Assembly: GCA_017550775.1 (NCBI GenBank)
Contig: JAFZOA010000218.1
Span: forward strand, 1-9,074
Reading direction: 5' to 3'
DNA: 9,074 bases
Source: Ruminiclostridium sp.
GTDB lineage: Bacteria; Bacillota_A; Clostridia; Oscillospirales; Ruminococcaceae
The notes under the pieces: generated by a model
What the model saw: the letters and a program-made list of their open reading frames with translations, nothing else
Databases searched by the model: none
What the model was told of the DNA's origin: nothing
Position numbers and translations under genes: made by a program
Part shown: positions 1-5,421 of the stretch, piece after piece
Layout: every line of letters starts with the position of its first letter
How positions within the stretch are numbered: the stretch's first letter is position 1

Positions 1-905
1 CTGTTCGCCGCGTCGCATACACTGTCCGAAGAGTCGCACAGAAGCGGGTTCTTTTCGAGAACATACGCCGCGGGGGAAGCCTGTTCGTCCGACGAAACAT
101 AAGACGAGGTATAGTTCGCAACATCGTCGCCCTTGTATGCTGTCAGATATTTGATATACGCGCGTGTATCCGTGACATAAATGCTCTGTCTTTCGCTCGC
201 GTTTATCTCCCTGTCGCAGACGATCACGCTGCTGTCCTGCTGTGATACACGGTATTTTGCGGGAATGACCACGAGCCCGGAGCTCCTGTCAATGACCGCA
301 TAGCCGCATAAAAGCGCCGCGCACCACATGATGATATCCCGGCAGGACTGTATCTGTTTATCCTTCGGCGTCACTGTCAGAGCATTGTTCGGGAAACCGC
401 CGAAATCCGTTGCGGTCATTCCCGTCGATATCCCGCATTCCGTACACGCCGCAAGTATTATCTCCCCGGGCGTTCCCGTCATATTGCGCAAAGCAGAGGA
501 AGGCTCCCTGTCCGCAAGAACTCCCGCATCGTAAGCTACCACATTCAGAACATTCTTCCGCCTTACCGAAAGAACCGGATCCACAAGGAACGTCCCGAGC
601 GGTACAGTCTCCGGTACGCCCTCCCTTACTTCAAGCGAGTATGTCATGCTCACCGAAGCACCGGTCAGGTCGATGCCGAGTGCGTTGTCGAAGAATATCG
701 AAAATTTAAGGCACGCAAGGTTGAACGACCCTATCCTGTACTGTGACCCGCAAAGCTCCTTTGAGAGCTTAAGCGATGACGATACAAGGTTCTCGTCGTT
801 TACCGTTATCTGTGTGCCGTCCGAAAGAGTTATAATGCCGGAAACGCTGTCATTCCTGACCTTCTCCCGAAGCGCGTCGATGTAATCCTGGCTTACACTG
901 TACAT
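1..905 (-). CDS. Phage tail hub / tail-associated protein (gp27/Tal-like N-terminal region), partial
   Basis: The reading frame is open from an ATG at 903-905 to the left edge of the window without a stop, giving at least 301 residues; the C-terminus is missing. A purine-rich GGGGGAG lies 4 nt before the ATG, and the gene starts 12 bp after the preceding stop. Residues about 50-130 have the layout of Firmicutes phage tail-tip hub proteins: a strand-rich segment with YRIGSFN (56-62), then PLGTFLVDP (102-110), then a VVAYDAG turn (122-128). IDRSSGLVVIP (205-215) resembles the second hub sub-domain. The family forms the ring closing the tail tip below the tape measure and often carries a C-terminal endopeptidase or receptor-binding part; whether this one does cannot be seen. 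Family placement is inferred from motif layout and position after the tape-measure slot. Confidence 0.8.
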   Translation of the reverse strand, partial: MYSVSQDYIDALREKVRNDSVSGIITLSDGTQITVNDENLVSSSLKLSKELCGSQYRIGSFNLACLKFSIFFDNALGIDLTGASVSMTYSLEVREGVPETVPLGTFLVDPVLSVRRKNVLNVVAYDAGVLADREPSSALRNMTGTPGEIILAACTECGISTGMTATDFGGFPNNALTVTPKDKQIQSCRDIIMWCAALLCGYAVIDRSSGLVVIPAKYRVSQQDSSVIVCDREINASERQSIYVTDTRAYIKYLTAYKGDDVANYTSSYVSSDEQASPAAYVLEKNPLLCDSSDSVCDAAN

Positions 906-917
906 TCTACTCCCCCT

Positions 918-1283
918 TTAATACTCTGTCAGCCGGCAGCTTATCTCCCACCAGCTCAGAAGCTCGTCACCGTTCTGCTGCTGGTAGAAGTCCGACTTGA
1001 TGCTCGCCGCGTACATATCACAGCTCGTGTAGCCGCCCGTGCCGGGATCAAGCAGCTCCACATCGAGAAGCTCGTCTCCGAGGCTGGTGCCAAGCTGCCC
1101 GAGGGAGCTCCCCGGAAGTCTCCACTTCACATCACAGGTCTTTACGCTGTGCCTGATACGGTTCCTGTGGGTTACGCCTGTCTCGTCGGAACGCCCGCTG
1201 TCCGCGCTGGGGATATCGTCCGAGGTGACGGAATAGTACACCGGTGTCGGCAGCGTGACCCCGTTGATCCTGATAAAATACAT
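918..1283 (-). CDS. Small phage tail protein, DUF6711-like (possible distal tail component)
   Basis: A 121-residue protein. It starts with MYFIRINGVTLPTP and ends with a Trp-containing strand and an acidic LTEY terminus. This pattern (xxFxINGxxLPxP at the start, an Arg-rich middle, WxxL, then a closing W...LxE segment) is that of small phage proteins, DUF6711-like, found just after the tape measure gene in Firmicutes siphophages. The ribosome binding site AAAGGAA lies 7 nt before the ATG, and the gene starts 13 bp after the tape-measure stop, so it is in the same operon. No separate distal-tail (Dit) gene is visible, so this protein may fill that role between tail tube and hub. No catalytic motif is seen. 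The family name is recalled from pattern and is less certain than the claim that it is a tail protein. Confidence 0.72.
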   Translation of the reverse strand: MYFIRINGVTLPTPVYYSVTSDDIPSADSGRSDETGVTHRNRIRHSVKTCDVKWRLPGSSLGQLGTSLGDELLDVELLDPGTGGYTSCDMYAASIKSDFYQQQNGDELLSWWEISCRLTEY

Positions 1284-1296
1284 ATATGTGTTCCTT

Positions 1297-1803
1297 TCAT
1301 TGATAGATACCGTTCGTGATCTTCCCCCTGAGAAGATTGAACCTGTTCACGGACTCGCCGATCTTGTCACCGTCAAGCTCAACGGTGGTAGTGATATTGA
1401 AGGGCTGCGGCTCCGATGCCTGTCCGCCCACAGCGCCGATCACAGTCTCGTTCCTTGCGAGGTCCGGCACATTCGCCGTTCCCTGATACGACACACCGTT
1501 GTTTGTGTAGTAAATGTTCTCCTCCGGCACATAGGACGGTATTGCGTGCGGGAGCGTCACCGTGCTGTACTTGTCGCTGCTCCGCGTATCTATATCTGCG
1601 GCAGTTGTCACAGCGGCCTGCGATACAGTCTCCGCCGCGGAGACCTGCGTACCGATAAGCCCGTAGAAAGCTGCCGTTACCTGTTTTCCCGCCGCGACAG
1701 CCTCATCTCTGAAAGCCGCAACAGAAGCTTTTGCGGCCTCAAGCTCCTTTTTAAAGTTCTCCGCGTCTGCGGATATTCTGATATTGAGTTCTTCTACTGT
1801 CAT
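1297..1803 (-). CDS. Very short tape-measure-like protein (mini tail length protein)
   Basis: It lies directly after the tail assembly chaperone frameshift pair, the invariant position of the siphophage tape measure. I start it at the ATG of MTVEELNIRISADAENF (1801-1803), because ACAGGAG lies 6 nt upstream; an ATG six codons earlier overlaps that ribosome binding site. The product is 168 residues. The N-terminal 50 residues are a charged amphipathic helix typical of tape measure starts (FKKELEAAKASVAAF). The last 35 (TTTVELDGDKIGESVNRF onward) match the beta-strand-plus-helix end common to Firmicutes tape measures. The long coiled-coil, hydrophobic and peptidase regions usually between them are absent; ordinary members have roughly 600-1500 residues. 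There is no internal stop or frameshift, so if this arose by deletion it was in frame. It could instead be an unrelated small tail protein that replaced the tape measure. Confidence 0.65.
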   Translation of the reverse strand: MTVEELNIRISADAENFKKELEAAKASVAAFRDEAVAAGKQVTAAFYGLIGTQVSAAETVSQAAVTTAADIDTRSSDKYSTVTLPHAIPSYVPEENIYYTNNGVSYQGTANVPDLARNETVIGAVGGQASEPQPFNITTTVELDGDKIGESVNRFNLLRGKITNGIYQ

Positions 1804-1817
1804 CTTACTCTCCTGTA

Positions 1818-2159
1818 TCATGCTTTCCCGCCGAGTCTTGCGTTGAGCTGCCGCGCTATCTCCGCGAAGTCCCGCCTGCCGCCGTCCGCCGGAGCAGCCG
1901 GCTTTCTCCCGAAGGCGCTCTCCGGCGTTTTCGGATATCTCCCCGGCGCATTGAACGCGGTAAGCACCAGCGCGCCGATGTTGAATGCCAGAAGCTCGTC
2001 CGACCGAGCACGTCTCTCCGCGCGTTTTCTCCCCGCCGCGATCACCTCATCAAGCTCCGCGGCTGTCATCTCCCATAGCGCTCTTACATCGTCGGTATAT
2101 ACAGCCGCCTCCGTCCGCTGCCGCGCTATCAGCTCTCCCGCGCTCCGGAAGCCTTTCCG
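1818..2159 (-). CDS. Tail assembly chaperone, -1 frameshift extension (GT-like second ORF)
   Basis: This frame stays open from the slippery site at 2159-2165 to the stop at 1818-1820 and encodes 113 residues, beginning RKGFRSAGEL. It has no convincing start of its own: the first ATG (2067-2069) has no clear Shine-Dalgarno sequence, and the frame is already open 30 codons upstream of it. Read as a -1 extension of the preceding chaperone, it gives a 215-residue fusion (102 + 113), matching the gpG/gpGT arrangement of lambda and most long-tailed phages. The segment is rich in Ala and Arg and contains a helical stretch with LLAFNIGALVLTAF. In the family, the extension recruits tail tube subunits while the common N-terminal part coats the tape measure. 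It ends 14 bp before the tape-measure start. Confidence 0.85.
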   Translation of the reverse strand, partial: RKGFRSAGELIARQRTEAAVYTDDVRALWEMTAAELDEVIAAGRKRAERRARSDELLAFNIGALVLTAFNAPGRYPKTPESAFGRKPAAPADGGRRDFAEIARQLNARLGGKA

Positions 2160-2464
2160 AAAAAACCGGATATCTTAAGCGCCTCCGCTATCTTCCCGTT
2201 CAGCGAAGAGAGCGTGCCGCCGCCGCTGATAAAGTCGTCTATGAGCAGGTAGGTGTCCTGCTTCGTGAATTCCGGTCTCAGACCCTCAATGAGCGCGTAC
2301 AGCAGCTCGGATACAGTCTTTATCTCGTCTGTCTTTTCCAGTGCCTTATATACGGACATACCGAGGCGTTCCTCCAGCCGTACCGCCGAAAGCGCGGTAA
2401 GCCTTAGCAGGTATGTCCTTCCGCCCGCAGTAAGCTCCGTGTAAGGAAGCTTGTTTTCGTTCAT
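2129..2464 (-). CDS. Tail assembly chaperone (gpG-like, unshifted product)
   Basis: A 111-residue protein starting MNENKLPYTELTAGG. The chosen ATG (2462-2464) has GGAGG 8 nt upstream. An ATG two codons earlier is only 2 nt from it, and one further up lacks a site. The order 'strand-turn-strand TAGGRTYLLRLT, then helices LSAVRLEERLG and LLYALIEGLRP, then LLIDDFISGG' is that of the small tail chaperones upstream of Firmicutes tape measures. The frame ends ten codons after the slippery heptamer at a TGA (2129-2131); a minority of ribosomes should shift -1 and make the long form. Its role is to keep the tape measure soluble and coated until the tail tube polymerises. Position between tail tube and tape measure, together with the frameshift signal, makes the identification firm. 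Confidence 0.87.
   Translation of the reverse strand: MNENKLPYTELTAGGRTYLLRLTALSAVRLEERLGMSVYKALEKTDEIKTVSELLYALIEGLRPEFTKQDTYLLIDDFISGGGTLSSLNGKIAEALKISGFFGKASGARES
2132..2165 (-). promoter_or_regulatory. -1 programmed ribosomal frameshift signal: slippery heptamer plus downstream hairpin
   Basis: Bases 2165 down to 2159 read T TTT TTC in the chaperone frame (codons GGT TTT TTC), a canonical X XXY YYZ heptamer. Slipping back one base continues as CGG AAA GGC and stays open for 113 codons. Six bases further a small hairpin can form: GCTTCC (2152-2147) with GGAGAGC (2138-2132), six pairs with one bulged G and an 8-nt loop. A GGAGG lies 16 nt upstream of the heptamer (2182-2186), somewhat farther than typical stimulatory Shine-Dalgarno sites. 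The heptamer and the open frame are seen directly; efficiency and the hairpin's role are inferred. Confidence 0.85.
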
Positions 2465-2520
2465 GTTCATTACCTCCGTTCTCTGTGTGCAAACTGTACG
2501 GCGTCGGTTCATTCAGCAGT

Positions 2521-2550
2521 GCTTCTCCCCGCCGTAAAGCGGGGAAAAGC
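2521..2550 (-). other. Stable hairpin in the tail tube-chaperone spacer
   Basis: A perfect 12-bp stem (GCTTTTCCCCGC with GCGGGGAGAAGC on the minus strand, one G-U pair) with a TTTACG loop sits in the 123-bp gap between the tail tube stop and the chaperone start. It is not followed by a T tract, so it is not a normal intrinsic terminator. It may stabilise the 3' end of the abundant tail tube message, act as a processing site, or terminate weakly. Its loop and stem resemble the hairpin after the scaffold gene (5602-5630). Confidence 0.7.
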
Positions 2551-2587
2551 ATGAACACACCGTCCGGCCGATATCACGATCCCGATC

Positions 2588-3004
2588 TCAGCTGCAAGTC
2601 AGCGCCGTGTTCGGAATGGAGATAATGCTGAACTCCATTACCCCGTCCGGCTCCATACGCTTCATTTTCGTGCTCACCTGACCTGTCCAGCTGTACGTTG
2701 TCCCGTCCGGGAAGACCACCGACTGCGCCACCGGCACCCCCGCCACCTCGGCAGCCCTTGCCGCTGCGAAAGCCGCCGCTACCTGCCCCGAGGATACGTT
2801 GGGGTTGGTCTCGCTGCTGTTGTAGTAGAAGTCGAAGGTAAGATCGTCGTACTTATACAGCCCCGCGATATATCGGTGCGCCGTGTCGAGAAGGTTTGTC
2901 ACCTCTTTTTTCTCGCGGCTCCCGCCAAGCTCCGGAGTGCTCTTAAGCCCGTACAGGTTCTGTCCGTTGAGTATATAGGAAGTACCGGAAGAAAGAAGTT
3001 CCAT
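2588..3004 (-). CDS. Major tail tube protein
   Basis: A 138-residue protein of the siphophage tail tube family, which polymerises into hexameric rings around the tape measure. Diagnostic features: LKSTPELGGSREKKEVTNLLD (about 21-41), the N-terminal region in which Firmicutes tail tube proteins carry 'TPxLGxxxExxEVTxLxD'; then a YIAGL turn (45-49); alternating strands (DDLTFDFYY); a helix rich in Ala (AAAFAAARAAEVAG); and the C-terminal strand pair VMEFSIISIP. The ribosome binding site AAGGAGG lies about 12 nt before the ATG, a slightly long spacing. It is preceded by 203 bp of non-coding DNA with hairpins and followed by a stable hairpin, in contrast to the overlapping head genes upstream. 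That is consistent with a need for high copy number. No frameshift or truncation is seen. Confidence 0.85.
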   Translation of the reverse strand: MELLSSGTSYILNGQNLYGLKSTPELGGSREKKEVTNLLDTAHRYIAGLYKYDDLTFDFYYNSSETNPNVSSGQVAAAFAAARAAEVAGVPVAQSVVFPDGTTYSWTGQVSTKMKRMEPDGVMEFSIISIPNTALTCS

Positions 3005-3207
3005 ATTGTATTTCCGCCTCCTTGTATGTTTGATTAACAGCCAATCGTAAAACTCCGGAAATGGATCAATACTATTGTTTTGTATCTTCCCGGCTTTTAT
3101 GATCTGCTGTATTTGATAAGCTCCCGCGACACGCGTTTATCGCAGCGCCGCGGGAGTATTCTTGTTCTTCACGTTTCGTAAGGAAACGCAAGTTGTCATG
3201 TAATGAG
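3005..3207 (-). other. 203-bp spacer before the tail tube gene, with hairpins
   Basis: No supported gene. In transcription order it holds a small hairpin (CGTTTC/GAAACG, 3172-3188, 5-nt loop), then a long GC-rich hairpin at 3121-3156, then a short inverted repeat CAATA-G-TATTG (3067-3077), then the tail tube ribosome binding site. None is followed by a T tract on the minus strand, so none is a clear terminator. I see no convincing -35/-10 pair. One alternative frame stays open from inside the tail terminator gene to a TAG near 3069, and another can start at an ATG near 3199, but neither has a ribosome binding site. They are not called as genes. Confidence 0.6.
3121..3156 (-). other. Long GC-rich hairpin upstream of tail tube gene
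   Basis: The outer arms CTCCCGCG (3121-3128) and CGCGGGAG (3149-3156) are perfect inverted repeats. On the minus strand the pairing continues inward through GCGC/GTGT (with G-U pairs), a single bulged T and GCG/CGC around an ATAAA loop, giving about 15 pairs. It is followed by CTTATC rather than a T run. It could be an RNA processing or stabilising element for the tail tube message; the function is inferred. Confidence 0.65.
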
Positions 3208-3564
3208 TTATAAAGAAACGACCCGCCCTGTCACGTTGTCCAGTCCGAAGCGGTATCTCATGCACATACGCGGCTTATCCTCATCTGTGATGAACTGCGA
3301 GAAGCTGCGCTTTATGCTTTTGGCGGCAAGAATACCGTCCGCGCTTACCGCAAGCTCCCTCACGTCCGCCTCGTTCTCCGCGTATATATCTGCCTGCAGG
3401 GTTATGATGCTGTACCGCTCTTTCCCGCTCAGGATCACGGACGAAGCGTTTCCGGTCTCCGAGAGTATAATGCACGGAAGCTTTGTGAAGCCGTCATGGT
3501 ACGCGAGCTCCACGTCCGCCGCCTCTCCGAGCATCTCCGCGATCTGCGGCAGTACGTCAGTCAT
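3208..3564 (-). CDS. Tail terminator / tail completion protein (HK97 gp11-like position)
   Basis: A 118-residue protein starting MTDVLPQIAEMLGEAADVEL. I chose the ATG at 3562-3564, which has GGAGG 8 nt upstream; a GTG three codons earlier directly abuts that site and is unlikely to be used. The start overlaps the end of the gp10-like gene by 8 bp (ATGACTGA), suggesting translational coupling. The pattern is an N-terminal helix, then PCIILSETGN, then long strands with YSIITLQADIYAE and a helix VRELAVSADGILAA, ending in MRYRFGLD. It fits the small alpha/beta tail terminator proteins that cap the tail tube before head joining. Identification rests mainly on position (after gp10-like, before tail tube) and fold pattern; sequence motifs are weak in this family. 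Confidence 0.7.
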   Translation of the reverse strand: MTDVLPQIAEMLGEAADVELAYHDGFTKLPCIILSETGNASSVILSGKERYSIITLQADIYAENEADVRELAVSADGILAAKSIKRSFSQFITDEDKPRMCMRYRFGLDNVTGRVVSL

Positions 3565-3868
3565 TGCTGTCACCTCCGAGTATCATCGCGAACACCGCTG
3601 CCGCGCTTCTTCCCGCAGCCTCCGCGCCTGTCCCGAGGAACGGCTTCGGTCTGCGGTTGCGCCCTCCGAACTCAACATTCGCCGCGTAAGGAACATTCGT
3701 GCTTATCACGACGGTGTCGGTATTTCTGGCGCGGTCGTGCCGGTCATGCATACTTATGCTGCGATTGAGCCTTCCCGTCCTTACGGGACACACCCTTTTC
3801 GCCTCGTCTAAGGCGAGCTGTCCGAGGGTATGCACGGCGGTGTTTATGAGCGCGTCAAAGTCTTTCAT
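3557..3868 (-). CDS. HK97 gp10-like phage protein (head-tail / tail completion)
   Basis: A 103-residue protein with clear family signatures: CPVRTGRLNRSI (27-38), the 'P-V-x-T-G-x-L-x-x-S-I' motif; then a strand VVISTNVPYAANVEFGG (53-69), the 'YAxxVEFG' motif; then RPKPFL (73-78) leading into a C-terminal helix. HK97 gp10-family proteins act at the head-tail junction or in tail completion. The ATG overlaps the preceding stop (ATGA, 3865-3868), and GGAG lies 5 nt upstream inside the end of that gene, so translation is probably coupled. Length is slightly below many relatives (about 110-150) but the motifs are complete. This is one of the most secure identifications in the operon. Confidence 0.88.
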   Translation of the reverse strand: MKDFDALINTAVHTLGQLALDEAKRVCPVRTGRLNRSISMHDRHDRARNTDTVVISTNVPYAANVEFGGRNRRPKPFLGTGAEAAGRSAAAVFAMILGGDSND

Positions 3869-4149
3869 AGGCGCTCCGTTCTGACGGTAAGGTGGTTCGG
3901 GTATCTTCGCACCTCCACTACTCTGCTGTCCGGTTCGCTTCCGAAAATACCTGCAAGGTCGCCGCAGCTCACACCCGCTCCCCGTCTGAGTATCATAGTC
4001 GCTCCCGTGCTCACCTGCCGCCCGTTACGCTTCTCTGTAAGGGTCTCCTTATCCGGGAAAACTTCCGCGTATACAAACCCGAGAAGCGCAGGTACGGGTT
4101 TGGTGCCGACATATCCGCTGTCCGCGGAGTTGCAGGTGAAGATGTTCAC
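3865..4149 (-). CDS. Head closure / head-tail adaptor protein
   Basis: I start this gene at the GTG at 4147-4149, giving 94 residues beginning MNIFTCNSADSGYVGTKPV. An AGGAG inside the end of the connector gene lies about 10 nt upstream. An ATG ten codons earlier would overlap the connector by 26 bp and lies upstream of that site. The sequence is mostly predicted beta strand (FVYAEVF, GATMILRR, SRVVEVRRYPNHLTVRTERL), like the small beta-barrel stopper proteins that plug the connector after packaging. Position between the gp6-like connector and gp10-like gene supports this role. It starts 4 nt after the connector stop and overlaps the next gene by 4 bp. The exact family is uncertain. Confidence 0.68.
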   Translation of the reverse strand: MNIFTCNSADSGYVGTKPVPALLGFVYAEVFPDKETLTEKRNGRQVSTGATMILRRGAGVSCGDLAGIFGSEPDSRVVEVRRYPNHLTVRTERL

Positions 4150-4153
4150 GCGT

Positions 4154-4480
4154 TTAAGGCTCCTGCGGTTCTGCTGCATTTATCGCTCCCACCTTTCTCG
4201 GATAGTTTCTGAGCCGAAGCTTCATATCCTCGGAAATAATATCGGAGAACGACACCGAAATGTCGCCCTCCGTAAGCTTCTGGACCCCCTCGTTGCCGAG
4301 GCGGCCATACATTGTGATCGCTGCCTGCACGACCATATCGTTAAGGCGCTCCGGAAGCGTATCTCTGCCTATGCAGTCAAGTATCGTGTTTTCCGCGTAT
4401 CTGAGCAGAAGCGTCAGCATAAGGTCGGAGCTGTTGTCGTCCGGCGGCAGCAGTACGCGCATAGCGTCAATGTTTGTCAT
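4154..4480 (-). CDS. Head-tail connector protein (HK97 gp6 / SPP1 gp15-like adaptor)
   Basis: A 108-residue, largely helical protein. It begins MTNIDAMRVLLPPDDNSSDL, followed by the helix LMLTLLLRYAENTILDCIG, a second helix LPERLNDMVVQAAITMYGRLGNEGV, then KLTEGDISVSFSD with the acidic turn, and a C-terminal basic tail. The order 'short helix, YAxxxILxxIG, LxxxVVQAAIxMYxRLGNEGVxxxxEGxxSVSF' is that of gp6-like connectors, which form a dodecameric ring below the portal. GGAGG lies upstream in the 14-bp gap after the capsid stop. A connector implies a portal partner, yet no portal gene is visible in the window. Confidence 0.82.
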   Translation of the reverse strand: MTNIDAMRVLLPPDDNSSDLMLTLLLRYAENTILDCIGRDTLPERLNDMVVQAAITMYGRLGNEGVQKLTEGDISVSFSDIISEDMKLRLRNYPRKVGAINAAEPQEP

Positions 4481-4494
4481 GCAGTCCCTCCGTA

Positions 4495-5421
4495 TCAGCC
4501 GTTGTTGTCTGTATTTCCGGTATTTTCAGGATTATCGGTATTTTCGTTTTCTGCGGGTGTTTCGGGCTCTGTTTCACCACCGTCGCTCTCCGGCGCTCTG
4601 TCGTAGCATACCGCAACAGCCTTCTTTTTCTTGTCGAACACGAAGATATCGTGGTAGATAAGACCTTCCACGAGAGTACCCGCAATGCCGGGAGGATCCT
4701 TGTGGATCTTGTAGTCCTGAAGCTTCACCGGCGCGGGAGCGCACATCGGGTGCGTGATGATGAACGCGGTATCCTCGGGAAGTCTGCGCTTGGGTACAGC
4801 GATGATAGCCACGCCGTCGCAGTCGCCGACCATGCCCTTGTATATGACTCTGTACTGCGCAAGCTCGGTAGCCTTTGTGAAGCCGCCGTCTTTCTTGAGC
4901 TTTTCGATGAAGGCATTGGAGCAGAAGGCGACGCGCCCCTCGATCGGGAATTCCTCGTCGGTGATAGCGGTATTTGCCTCAACGAAGGTGCTGTACGCGT
5001 TAGTGGAGTCCAGCTCCTTCTCGATCACAGTACCCGCCTTTTCCGCAAGGACTGCGAAACGATAGGTGTCGATAGCGGGGATAATTACCTGCTCGATCTG
5101 GCGCTGGAGCGCCTTGCCGGCGTTTCTCACACCCTCGGGCGAGTCGGACTCATAGGTCTTGTCGATAGTAAAGGTGAAGGACTTCTGCTGGGACATCTGG
5201 AGCGTCTGCACAGTGTCCTCAAGCTCCACGGGCTCTCCGTATCTGCTCATACCGGCAGTAGGATCGTAGTCGTTGAGCGGAGCGGTATCGAGGGAGTAGA
5301 CCTTGACGGTCTGAGCTCCGCCGAACTCGACATCGTTGTTGGTACCGGCGGAAGAAAGAAGACCCTTTCTGATGACTTCATCTACCTGATTGGAATACTT
5401 TTCAGCAAGATTAACAGACAT
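4495..5421 (-). CDS. Major capsid protein with an acidic Asn/Thr-rich C-terminal tail
   Basis: A 308-residue protein directly after a scaffold gene and before the connector, the standard capsid slot. The N-terminal part (MSVNLAEKYSNQVDEVIRKG) is typical of Firmicutes phage capsid proteins made with a separate scaffold. It is followed by a strand-rich FTFTIDKTYE segment, a long helix (GKALQRQIEQVIIPAIDTYRF), and C-terminal strands (GRVAFCSNAFIEKL, GVAIIAVPKRRLP, AFIITHPMCAPAPVKLQDYK). Together these are compatible with the HK97 fold. AAGGA lies about 9 nt before the ATG. After about residue 274 the protein leaves the fold and ends in a disordered tail of Glu, Asp, Asn, Thr, Pro and Gly (for example PENTGNTDNNG) without Lys or Arg; its DNA contains the repeat GAAAATACCG twice. 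Such a tail could be surface-exposed. No cleavage site or protease gene is evident. Confidence 0.82.
   Translation of the reverse strand: MSVNLAEKYSNQVDEVIRKGLLSSAGTNNDVEFGGAQTVKVYSLDTAPLNDYDPTAGMSRYGEPVELEDTVQTLQMSQQKSFTFTIDKTYESDSPEGVRNAGKALQRQIEQVIIPAIDTYRFAVLAEKAGTVIEKELDSTNAYSTFVEANTAITDEEFPIEGRVAFCSNAFIEKLKKDGGFTKATELAQYRVIYKGMVGDCDGVAIIAVPKRRLPEDTAFIITHPMCAPAPVKLQDYKIHKDPPGIAGTLVEGLIYHDIFVFDKKKKAVAVCYDRAPESDGGETEPETPAENENTDNPENTGNTDNNG

Noticed and set aside
2067..2069. Independent ATG start for the second chaperone frame (83 residues).
   Set aside because: No clear ribosome binding site, and the same frame is open for 30 codons upstream to a perfect slippery heptamer, so a frameshift product explains it better.
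1255..2178. A 307-codon plus-strand open frame opposite the tape-measure and chaperone genes.
   Set aside because: No ribosome binding site and it spans several well-supported minus-strand genes with proper starts; a shadow frame.
3069..3200. Open frames in the spacer before the tail tube, one giving KREEQEYSRGAAINACRG.
   Set aside because: No start codon with a ribosome binding site, and they overlap the strong hairpin; chance open frame or decayed gene cannot be separated.
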